Assembly (NCBI GenBank): GCA_029204225.1
Contig: CM055097.1
Span: 63,000,904-63,064,903, forward strand
Length of the DNA: 64,000 nucleotides
From: Diphasiastrum complanatum
Lineage: Eukaryota > Streptophyta > Lycopodiopsida > Lycopodiales > Lycopodiaceae
Reading direction: 5' to 3'
Part shown: piece after piece, positions 21,261 through 31,600 of the stretch
Layout of the letters: the number at the start of each line of letters is the position of its first letter
Numbering within the stretch: position 1 is the stretch's first letter
Program-made: the position numbers and the translations under genes
The notes under the pieces: generated by a model
What the model was told of the DNA's origin: nothing
What the model saw: the letters and a program-made list of their open reading frames with translations, nothing else
Databases searched by the model: none

Positions 21261-23417
21261 ATGGGATCTGCTGGAGCATACCTTCTAGAAGCTAGTGAGA
21301 GGTTGAATTCTACAAATTATGCTATTTGGAAGGTTAGAATGGAGTCACTCTTGGTGCTCCAAGACCTTTATGAGTTCTTGATTGAAGATGAAGATGAACC
21401 TCTAGGTGCACAAGAGTTAGCTAGATACAAGAAGAGATCTAGGCTTGCACTTCATTGTGTGAAGATGAATGTGAGCAATGATTTGTTGAGAGAAGTATCA
21501 GCTTGTACTAATGCTAAAGAGGCTTGGGAGTCTTTAAAATCAATCTATGAGTCTAGCAACACTTCTAGAGTTCTTATGCTTAGAAATCAAATTTTGCAAA
21601 GCATGAGGAGAAGTGAAGAGAGTGCACAGAATTATGTACTCAGAATCAAGTCTCTAAATAGGGAGTTGGCTTCCATTGGAGAGAAGATTCATGATGAAGA
21701 GCTTGTACAAATTGTCCTTAATGGTCTAGGAGATGACTTTGCAAATTTGGTCCAAAGTTTTGCCATCCAAGACACTTTGCCAACTATAGAAAAACTTCAC
21801 AGTGTATTAGTGGCTGAAGAGTGTAGGATGCTCCATGCAAAATCTAGGATGAGTTCCTTGTCGTTGCAGGATGGTGATGAGAAAGCCAATTTCTCATTCA
21901 AGGACAAAAAGAAGACCAATGGAAAGAAGAAGCATCCAAAGGAGGCCAAAGAAGAGGATGATGCATCAAGCTCAAAGGACAAGTCAAAGCAAAAATGCTT
22001 CTTTTGTGGAAGGAAGGGGCATTATGCATCTGAATGCTACAAGAGGCTAAGAGCACAAGTGCAGGAGGACACACAAGGAAACCTTGCAAAGGAGGAGGAG
22101 GAGGATGAAGTGGATGTATTCTTGATGGCATCTACATCCTCACCAACAAGCAATAGCAATTCAAGAGACAATTGGTGGATCTACAGTGGGGCTAGCTCCC
22201 ACATGTCTTGTGAAAAGGACTTTTTCTCAACCTTACACTCTTTCAATGATGCTAAAAAGTTTGTCTTTACTGCAAATGATGAAGAGTGTAGGATAGATGG
22301 TGTTGGCACCATCTCTTTGTATCTAGAATTCTCAAAATGCATGGATCTAGAAAATGTCCTTTATGTACCATCAATCACCAAGAATATGCTTAGTGTTGGT
22401 CTACTCTTAGAAAGTGGTTTGGATGTCCACTTTAAGCATGGTGTTTGCTTCATCTTGAAGAATGATGTTTGCATTGCAAAGGGATTTAAACATGGAAGAT
22501 TGTTTAAGTTGGAAGCTAGTGTTGCTTTTGAAAGAATGAGCTTGGCAAAGGAGGAGATCACTCAAGAGGAGATCTTGGCAAAGTGTGATCTTGCTTGCAT
22601 TGAGGAGGAGCATCAAAAGGAGGAAGATCTTGAGGATCAGCCTCAAAGCATGAGAGTTCCAAGGGAGTCCTCAATGACAATAGCCGAGTCATCAAATTGC
22701 ATGCAAATTGTCCATTCAAGTGTGCATCTTGCAAGGGTGGTGAGCATTGGAGAGTCTACTATCTTTGAATACTTTTTGGAAAGTATTAGTAGACATGAGG
22801 TGACTTGTTTCTTACCTTTAAGATCCATGGTGTTTATTACTTTGTATGACAAGACAATGAAATGGGATGCTTTGAAATCTACATTTGTTGTTGATAAAGC
22901 AATTTCATTGGATAACTATTTTTGTAATAGTTTGAATAGAGTCATAAAAGATGAAACATCATTTGCTTTGGAAATCTTTGTGTCCACATGCTTTGTGCAT
23001 GATCATTCCAATGTAAGGACCAAAGATTATCCTATTTCAATGATAGGAATAATGGTAGTGTTTTGCTCTTCAAGTAGAGATTGTAGAATCTACTTGTTTT
23101 TAGCCAAAGAATTTGTCAATGGTGGAAATGTGATCTTTCAAGAGTGGAAGATTTGTAAACTTGAAGAAGCACCTTTGGATCAACACCTTATTCAATTCAT
23201 TGATGGTTTGGAGTCAAGTCAAGTGGAGGAGCAAGCTCAAGACCCGAGGACTCCAAGAAGAACCTTGAGTATCAAGATAGAGCCATCAAGGCTCAATCAT
23301 ATGGATCAAGCAAGGCAAGTTGTCTTTGGCAACATTATTTATGCACTTAATATTTTAATTGATGTATCTTCAAGTGCACAAAATGCCTTGGAATCCATGG
23401 CTTGGCATGATGTTTAG
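21261..23417 (+). CDS. Copia Gag-protease fused to an unrecognised C-terminal region
   Basis: The chosen start is ATG at 21261 (MGSAGAYLLEASERL), because the related Copia at 52337 starts at the same point (MASVGDFLFEASERL); the frame is open a few codons further upstream without ATG. The product has 718 residues. Residues 1-200 are Gag (NYAIWKVRMESLL, then an ELVQIVLNGL block), about 235-262 a Lys-rich linker and the zinc knuckle CFFCGRKGHYASEC, and about 300-420 the protease and its C-terminal part (VLYVPSITKNMLSVG). The protease active site reads WWIYSGASSHM, with Tyr in place of the catalytic Asp. From about residue 430 to the end the protein is acidic, then mixed, and matches no integrase or RT motif. 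The uninterrupted frame in a very young copy suggests it may be translated. Confidence 0.85.
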   Translation: MGSAGAYLLEASERLNSTNYAIWKVRMESLLVLQDLYEFLIEDEDEPLGAQELARYKKRSRLALHCVKMNVSNDLLREVSACTNAKEAWESLKSIYESSNTSRVLMLRNQILQSMRRSEESAQNYVLRIKSLNRELASIGEKIHDEELVQIVLNGLGDDFANLVQSFAIQDTLPTIEKLHSVLVAEECRMLHAKSRMSSLSLQDGDEKANFSFKDKKKTNGKKKHPKEAKEEDDASSSKDKSKQKCFFCGRKGHYASECYKRLRAQVQEDTQGNLAKEEEEDEVDVFLMASTSSPTSNSNSRDNWWIYSGASSHMSCEKDFFSTLHSFNDAKKFVFTANDEECRIDGVGTISLYLEFSKCMDLENVLYVPSITKNMLSVGLLLESGLDVHFKHGVCFILKNDVCIAKGFKHGRLFKLEASVAFERMSLAKEEITQEEILAKCDLACIEEEHQKEEDLEDQPQSMRVPRESSMTIAESSNCMQIVHSSVHLARVVSIGESTIFEYFLESISRHEVTCFLPLRSMVFITLYDKTMKWDALKSTFVVDKAISLDNYFCNSLNRVIKDETSFALEIFVSTCFVHDHSNVRTKDYPISMIGIMVVFCSSSRDCRIYLFLAKEFVNGGNVIFQEWKICKLEEAPLDQHLIQFIDGLESSQVEEQAQDPRTPRRTLSIKIEPSRLNHMDQARQVVFGNIIYALNILIDVSSSAQNALESMAWHDV

Positions 23418-23618
23418 TTTTGAAGTGTGCTACATGTATATAGACACATTTATGGAACATCTTGTAAGGGATCCTCTAAGAGGTGGTGAAAGATCCTTCA
23501 TGGACATCATTCTCTATTGGAGTCTCAAAAGTTCCTTCTTTGTAGCTGGATTTTTTAGACACTTCTAAAAGCTTTCATTGATCTATCAAGAGAGTTGTAA
23601 ATAGATCAAGCTAAATTT

Positions 23619-23627
23619 GAGGAGGAG
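23619..23627 (+). promoter_or_regulatory. Polypurine tract
   Basis: GAGGAGGAG lies immediately before the 3' LTR, where plus-strand DNA synthesis is primed in LTR elements. Confidence 0.9.
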
Positions 23628-24328
23628 TGTGAAGAATTGCCAAAAATTGGCAAATCTAGCTTGATCAAAAACCATGTAGAATAGTGTAAATTGTGTACAC
23701 AAGTGGGTCCCACACATGTGAGGCCATGATGCCACATGGGAAACCCATCCTAATGTAGGTTAGGTCAAGTCAAGAGAGTTGGTCATGTCTATTTGGTGGT
23801 CATCCCTACTTTATAGGACCTACACCTAAGTTTAAGGTGAAAATTTGACCAACTAGCTACCTACCAAGCATAACTCTAGGAAATAGACTAGGGTTTCATT
23901 TTAGGTCAAGGAGAGTGAGTTAACTTCCTTATTACATGCTGGAAATCCACCTAACTTCAAGAAGGAAGTCGAATTTGCTATGTATTCCCTCTCTCCATAG
24001 TGAGAAGAAAGAAAATTTTTGGAGCTCATTGGCAATCTCAAGCTAGTTCACTATGTACATTGAGTTTTTGTGATCCAAATGAAACCAAATCAATTTCTAC
24101 TTGTTTCTCAGGTTGAAGGCCGTACTACAGCCTGTAGTACACACGTGTGGGCTCGGATTTCAATGTTTATCAATGCTTTTGATTGTTAATGCTTGTTGTT
24201 TGTCAAATTGCCAATCTAGATCAACTTTTTTGTGTCTAGTTTTTTGATGGATTGTTAAGCAAGCATCCAATCACTCTTGTGGATCTTTTGTAGATCCATT
24301 TATGGTCCTAAAGTACAGTACTTTCACA
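23628..24328 (+). repeat. 3' LTR of the young Copia element
   Basis: Same length as the 5' LTR with two visible substitutions: one at the gggtcYcacac site near 23708 and one in ttttttgatRgattg near 24249. It is followed by the TTTAT target duplication. Confidence 0.95.
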
Positions 24329-24333
24329 TTTAT

Positions 24334-25332
24334 TTTCCCTATACTTTTCATTTCATCAATAGTACACCTGTTATGGCCATATCCAGCTCAAAGGATTTGG
24401 AGTAGTCCTGATATGGTAGACTGGCTCTCTAGTGTTTGAGATTGTTGGTTATGCCTCAATTTAATTCCATGTCAAGGCCAGTTTTTTAGACATGTGGAGC
24501 AGTGCATGGCTTGTGACGGTAGTATGCATGAGGATAGCACGGAATATGTGACCTACGTTTAGATGGACTGCATGGGAGGTTGCATGGGTGCATGCACAGG
24601 TTTCTCACCCTTGAGGAAGCTTTCAAAGGCTGTAGAAGGATCTGCCCGAGTAGATCCAGTAGCTTGTTGTCTAAATTTGCTTGTTTGGGGTTTGAATAAC
24701 TTGCATGAATCCATCATGTTTTTGGACAGTTTAGATTCAGATATAGCTGCAGGATGTTTGTTGATAGATTGGTGAGGAATCAATTTGTCCGGAATGAATA
24801 AACCAACGGTGGCTGGATGCGTGTTGAGGATTTGTCAGAACAGCTTCCGAAAGTTAGTTTATTAAATGCTAATTTGACAACTTAATACTTATCCAAAGAA
24901 CTTTCAAATTCTGGTTAGGAGAAATAAAGATTCAAGCATTGGATGAAAAAGGTTAAAACCCTTCGAATTGAGATTCTTTGTTTCAAGTCCACCACGGATC
25001 CAAGACTAGGAAATTGCAACAAGGAAACAATAGGAGATCGGAAACCAACCCAACTATGGATCAATCACACTCAATAGGAGAGAGGAATCACACTAGCAGC
25101 ATGTAGCTACCAACACCAAGATCAAGCATACATTAGTGAATTTATGGACATATTAGTCACAATCTGAATCAATAAATTTGTGTAAATTATGCAATAAAAG
25201 CTTCGTGCATCACTCTTTAACTTTATGTTACTTTCTCCTTTAATTTGAGATGAGATAAGTGAGCATCAAATGCAAGTTTGGTGTCTATCTATGTCATCTA
25301 CTTCTAGATTAATCAGTTAACTGCTTTTGCAG
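24334..25332 (+). other. Presumed first intron, right part
   Basis: No coding sequence or repeat is recognised. It ends in a pyrimidine-rich stretch and cttttgcag, the acceptor of the first coding exon. Confidence 0.5.
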
Positions 25333-25336
25333 CTTC

Positions 25337-25674
25337 ATGGGGAATCAGGCAGAATGCTCGAAGAACATCATTGTTAACCCGAACTTTGACAAAGGTCTTC
25401 AAGGATGGTCAGCCTCTTATGGCAGCACTCTCTCAATTTGTGATCTTAATAGCATAGTAGGCTGCCGTCCCTGTAATGGGAAACACTATGTGTCTGCATC
25501 AAAAAGGTCACAAAGCTGGCAAGGAGTTGAGCAGAACCTCACCGTCTCTGTTAAGCCAAACGTAAAGTACAAAGTTTCAGCAATTGTGCGAATATCTGCA
25601 CCTTGGGAGCTGGAGGCTGACATACTTGCAACACTAAAGCTTGAAGGCCCGAACAGCTATATGCAGCTTGGCAG
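25337..25674 (+). CDS. Xylanase coding exon 1 (first half of CBM22-1)
   Basis: Starts [17 protein letters not shown] and ends in LGR with the Arg codon split after AG (phase 2) at donor GTTCGT. It contains GLQGWS and SWQGVEQNL, typical CBM22 blocks. The acceptor lies four bases before the ATG. Confidence 0.85.
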
Positions 25675-28600
25675 GTTCGTTGTTATTTGATACTGTGTAC
25701 AACATCACAATCAAAACAGTCTGCAAAGTTTAGATATTTTCTGTGAGTGGGTCTATGTATATGTATCTTAGAAACCCTTTCCGACCCTTTTGGGTCAGAA
25801 TTTACATTTTTTTTTATAAATAAAAAAAACAGGCATGCTTGATGAAACCTGTAAATATTTTGAAGCCTGTAGATATACCATCATATTAAACAGTACATCA
25901 TGGTAAACAATACATGGTGAAACAGAGCCAAGGTCCTAATCTGGCTACTCCATGGGCTATACCAAAGAGAGAAATTTTATAAATCTTGCTGTTAGTTTCT
26001 AAGGATCTATCTTCTTACGTAGCATGGATGTCAGTTCCAAATTTGCCTCCATCAGTGATCTTCCATCTTTTTGATAATACATTGAGGAAGATTTGATAGA
26101 AAGGACCAAATTCTTTGCCTGTAATCTGCTGAACCTGGATCGGAACGGGCCCTGTGTTAAATATTTATGTTATTTTATTCTATTTTTTTGCCCATTTTGG
26201 AACGTGTTCGTTCCAGAACTTGTTCCCGTTCCGGAACGGGCAACTATGATATGTATGCATTTTTAAGAGGACAACCTCCAGAGTTGAGATATGTTGGATT
26301 GTTCCAAATATGAGGGTTTCTGTGCAAAGTTGGTTAATTATTTCATAATGACTTAAAGTTTCTCACGGTACTCTAAAACTTGTCATATCATATCACAGAG
26401 TGAAGGCTTCTAAAAAGGAATGGGTCAAGCTTCAAGGAACTCTGCTTGTAAGGAAAGTTCCTGAGAACGTGATTTTTTACCTGGAGGGGCCTCCTCCTGG
26501 AGTTGATCTTCTTGTTGATAGTGTACAAATCAAGCCAGAAGATCATTTAGATGAAGGCCCATCAACAAAGAGCCAGGCAAGCATTTCATGAGTTCAACAA
26601 GATGGTAACCAGGAAGTTTAGAACTAGATTTTGTTAACTAAGAGTAGTCTGATTTTTGAACCTTAGTTGATGTGTATCCCCAAATGACTTTCTCCTCTAT
26701 GCGTAGACAATGGCGTTTGATCAGGTGCAAGATAGAGCATTTCCAGATGTTGATGCTGTGAAGGTTGTGCACAATTCTTCATTCGAGGATGGTTTGCAAC
26801 ACTGGTCCGGAAGGTTTTGTAAAATATCTTTGTGCGAGGTGATGCATAATCCTGTTATTCGTCCTTGCAAAGGAAGATATTTTGCTGTTGTGTCAAATCG
26901 CACAGCGAGCTGGCAGGGGATTCAGCAAGAACTTACTGGTCGATTGGAGGCCAACATTTCGTATGATGTGAATGCAGAGGTTCGAATTCGTGGGAAAATT
27001 TCTACTGCTGAGGTCTTGGCTACATTGCTTATAAAGAAGAAGCATTCAGAGGAAAAGTACATCACACTTGGAAGGTGAGTAAAGTGAAACCTTTCAAGTT
27101 TTCCGTGTGTTAATTTATGGCCATGAATTTCTAAGTGTTAGGAGTTCAAATTTATTTAAAAGGTGGATGAATGATCATGTGGGTGCGACATTGCCAATGA
27201 TTTTGTAAGTGAATAACAAAAGCCAGAATCCAAACTTGAGCTATTTATTAGCGCAATAAAACATAGCACATCACCTAAGACCATAATAAATAGGAATTTT
27301 GAGAATGATATAAGAATCTACCACTAAATTCACTGGATAGTAGCCCTTCCTCTCATAGGAACTGCATATGGGACTCCTAGAAGGAACATAAGAACTCAAT
27401 AGTAATCAACTGCCAAACGATGAGAGAACTGTTCTTATATAATGTCTAGGAGCCACTTAGGGTTTAGGGTACCAAATGAAATGGTCCGTGACCCAAATGA
27501 TCGACAAAAAGGACCAAGTACTGAATGCAGCCAGAATAGACAAGTAGAAGGATACAAGGCAGTCTATCATTGATTACCTTATGAAGGTAAAGAATCTCAA
27601 GAACCAGCTTACAACAATTGGTGACAAAGCTCCAGGCATTTATTTCGTGCCTGTTGTAACAGATTACCCCTTTCTTATCAAAACTTTGTGATTACATTGT
27701 CACTAAGAGAAAGGCAACCGACAGACTTGAATGGGATGCGCTGTTACAAGAAGAGATGAGAAGGCAAAATCTCATGACTGGAATGCTTTGTTGAGCAAGT
27801 ATCTGTTATTAAGAAGAAGCAGTTTCGTGGAAACGAGAAGGGGTCCAAGGATCACGGAGGTAAAAGATAGCAAAAACAGGAAGTAGAGCAGAAATTTTCT
27901 ATGATGGAAATTGAAGATAATCAAGCAAGTAGCAACACCAAGTCCATGCCTAGAAGAAAAGGCAACTTCAATTATTGAGGGAAGCATGGACACTTCGCAT
28001 TTGAGTGCATGAAAAATAACCATGATTAAGAAAAAAAAACTTGCTGAAAGCTCTGTAGAGAATGAGAGCAAGGATGAAGAAACAGTTGACTAATTTGAGT
28101 TGCTCTTTGCAGCTATAACTCATAGATTGATGGAAGGCTAGTACATAGATTCAGGAGCAACACAACACGAATCCTCATTGAGAGTGGTACATCAAGTTTG
28201 AAAGCAATTGTGAATCAAAACTCGGAGAGAATCACACATATGATGTCAAATACAAATTTGTAGCAAAAGGCGCCTTGGGAGGGAGATCTACAGGCTTCAG
28301 TATTTCTTCAACAAGCATGCATAATGGTTGAGGACTTGCACAACAAGTTGTGACATGAATGTTTTAGATATCTGAACTTTTGGAGTTGACATATATTGAA
28401 AACAAATAAAGTGACTTGAGTGTCTTGGGTTGTTGGCTTGCCTAATATCAAGACAAATGCGAAGATTTGTGAAGCCCGTGTTATGGGAAAACGCCATTGT
28501 GAAAGGTTTCCAAAAGTAGGCTTACTAGGCTAAAAATGTGTTGAAGCTTATTCATTCAGACTTACGTGGACCCACTCACACTAGGTCTATAGGGAACACA

Positions 28601-31600
28601 AACTACTATATGACCTTCATCAATGTCTATACACAAAAGTTTTGGATCCATTTTTTCAAGCAAAAAGAAGAAGCACTCAAATATTCCAAGCAATTCAAGT
28701 CGTTGGTGGAGAACCAACTGGGAAAAAAGATATATTGTCGGACAACAATGATGAGTACATATCAAGTGAGTAACAAACTTTTGAAAAGCTAATGGAATCA
28801 CCAAATAGTTTGCAACTATTGATGCACATCAACAAATGGTGTAGATGGGAGGAAAACATTGCTATAGTGGAGAGTGCGAGGAGTATTGTCACATGTACTT
28901 TGAGTCCCTTTGCCTAATGGAATTGTAAACTATAAATGGCCGTCACTGGCCTGTGGAGACAATTGTAATTTAATGTAAATATCAATTTCTGTGACTAGTT
29001 TTGAGATGGCTAAGGGGATAATGGATCCCATGGGAGTTTGACCTCCTAAAAAGGGAAGGTTGACTAGTCAACGACATGTGTCATAGGTTCACTGTGACAC
29101 TTGGTCCAATGCATGAGTGACACTTGTCAGACGGTCAATGGACGGTTCAACATGACATGTGCCATATGCTCATTGGGACACTTGGTCCAATGTATGAGTG
29201 ACACGTGTTAGTGGACAATCTACCTACTAGCTTGCCTATGTGTCAGGGTATTGCCAAGTGGCAAGTGTCAACTGTGCATGGAGTTTTCCATGTGTCGTTG
29301 TTAGGATGTGTTGGGGTTTAGGGGTGCTTGAGGGGATATAGTGTGATCCTTGCCAGGCATTCCCTACCTTATTCCTATGCAAGTATAGATGGGAGGAGAC
29401 TTGCAGTAGAACTCTCATGTTTGCTTGTTGGTCTATGTACATTTGTTCGAACTTAATAATGTGACGAAATTGCTGGGTATTTTTGTGTATTTACTTAGGG
29501 TTTTGTGAAATTCTGTGCAACATTTGGTATCCGGGCAATTGCTTTCTAGACTTGTGTGGGATTTGGCATCATTGGCATCTTCAACTAGGATTTGGTGCAG
29601 CTTGGAGAGCCAATGCCCTATTGCAAGTGATTTGTTCGTAGATTTGGAGCCCATATTACCAAACATGCTCTCATGTCTTCCATCATGGACCCTTATGATC
29701 CAAAAAGCTACAAGGAGGCAACAAAAGAGAAAATTTGGAGGGAGGCCATGGATGAGGAGTATAAAACTGTCATGAAGAATAAGAAATGGGATCTCTCTGA
29801 ACTACTTGAAGGAAAGTGGTGAATCAGCTGTAAGTGGATGTATGGAACAAAATTTAATGCCGATGAGAAAATTGACAAACATAAAGCAAGACTTGTGACA
29901 AGGGATTTGCTCAAAAGGAAGGCATAGACTATGAAAAAATCTTTGTACCTATTACCAAGATGACCACCATGAGAATGGTACTTGCATTTTTGAATGGGGA
30001 TTTGCAGCAAATGGACTTCAAGAGCACGTTTCTTAGTAACTATCTAGAAAAAGATGTACATTTAGAGCAGCTCCAAAGCTTTCAAGCGTGTGGAAATGAG
30101 CACTTGGTGTGTAAGTTGGAAAAGGCCTTTTATGTTTTAAGCAGGCTCCTAGATCTTGGTACAACAAAATTGACGAATATTTTCAAAAAGTAAGAGAGTA
30201 AATCCAGTCTTAAGCTTCACGTCTTAAAGAAAAAGGATGACATTGCTATAGTGGTTCTCTTTGTGGATGGCTTAGTCATCACAGTTGCAAACAAAAAAGC
30301 TACTAGAGAACATCAAGATGGAGCTTTTCAAAGAATTTGAAATGAAGGACTTAGGACTCTTACATTATTGCTTGGGGATTGAGGTTTGGAAGACAGAGAA
30401 TAGCATATTCATATCATAGGCTAAATAAGCACAAGAAGTGCTAAAGAGGTTCAATATGTTAGAGTGTAAGCCCATGGCCACAACATATGATGTGAGTAGG
30501 AAACTCAAAAAAGAAGAGGATGTAGACGATGTAGATGAGACCCCTTATAAAGGTTGGTAGGAAGTTTAGTCTATGTGACGAATATGTGTCCAAACATCTC
30601 ATATACTGGGTTTAGTGAGCTAGTTTATGAGCAAGCACAAACTACCACAATGGAAGGCCGCAAAGAGAATATTTTGATACATCAAAGGTACTTAGCTATC
30701 TGGTATCCACTATAGTGATAATAGTGAGTTGTAGCTTGGAGGCTTCATCGACGTTGATTGGGTTGAAGATGTAGAGGATATCAGATAAGGAGATAAACCG
30801 CTGGTTATGCATTTACTCTTGGGACAAGAGTATTATGAAACTAATTGGTTGGTCTTCATAAGGTGGACCCCACACAATCAAGTGACCACTGACAGTCGCC
30901 ATCCATCCATAGAGTTACCATTGACTCACCCTCATGTACGAAAGTTATCAACCCCAATCGGCCTGATCAAGCCTCTATCAATAACTGGCATCCTTCACCA
31001 CCGGTCATTGCTCTCGGCCCAATACCATAGATCTCTATGCGAGAAAAGGTCATTCTAGAGAGAGAGTGCCAAAAACCAGCAAATTTTGGCCTTTTTTTGT
31101 GGGATCTTGGTAGGGAGCATAGATGCACGTTCCGATTTGAAACGTGATCAGGGAAATCCCATTAGGGTTTTTTGGAACATGTACTAATATTTTTTCTTTT
31201 TGAATTTAAAAAAAAACATAATCTATACTGTTTCGTTTTGTGTAAAATTGTTTAAGCAAACTGGTAATTTTTTTTTGCTGCTATTTAGATTTTTTAAAGC
31301 TATTTAGAGTTTTCTTTTAATTTTCGTCAATTAAAAACTAGCGGTCCAGATAGTGTTTCGCTGTCCTGAAGGTTGGTGATCCAGAATGCTTGTTTCGGAG
31401 CAGATCGCCATTTGCTGCAACACTCGTAGGGAGATTGGAGGAGATCTCTATTGGAGGTGGATTACTCGTCTATAAGCAGGAAATTGGCTGTAAATCAAGC
31501 AAAAAACAGCTTCACAATAGGCCTGAAAATTTTCAACTTTGAAATTTTTGCACTGTTTCTAAGGAAGAATTGTCATAACTTCTTCTACACTTGGTGGATT

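Larger units (their letters stand above)
19756..24328 (+). mobile_element. Young non-autonomous Copia-type LTR retrotransposon
   Basis: This is a complete element of 4,573 bp. Two 701-bp LTRs (19756-20456 and 23628-24328) begin TGTGAAG and end TTTCACA and differ at only two positions that I can see. A TTTAT target duplication flanks them (19751-19755 and 24329-24333). A tRNA-Met primer site follows the first LTR and a purine tract precedes the second. The interior encodes one long frame with gag and protease but no integrase, RT or RNase H, so it must move, if at all, with enzymes from another element. It lies in the presumed first intron of the xylanase gene, same strand. Confidence 0.95.

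Noticed and set aside
24563-24783. Overlapping plus and minus frames of about 70 codons in the first intron
   Set aside because: The pair occupies the same bases on opposite strands and shows no domain or splice signals.
26577-26591. Ending the second xylanase exon at the TGA at 26589 as a separate short gene
   Set aside because: The GC-AG splice restores phase 0, matches the exon 4 and 5 boundaries and yields a full-length 903-residue enzyme, which explains the data better.
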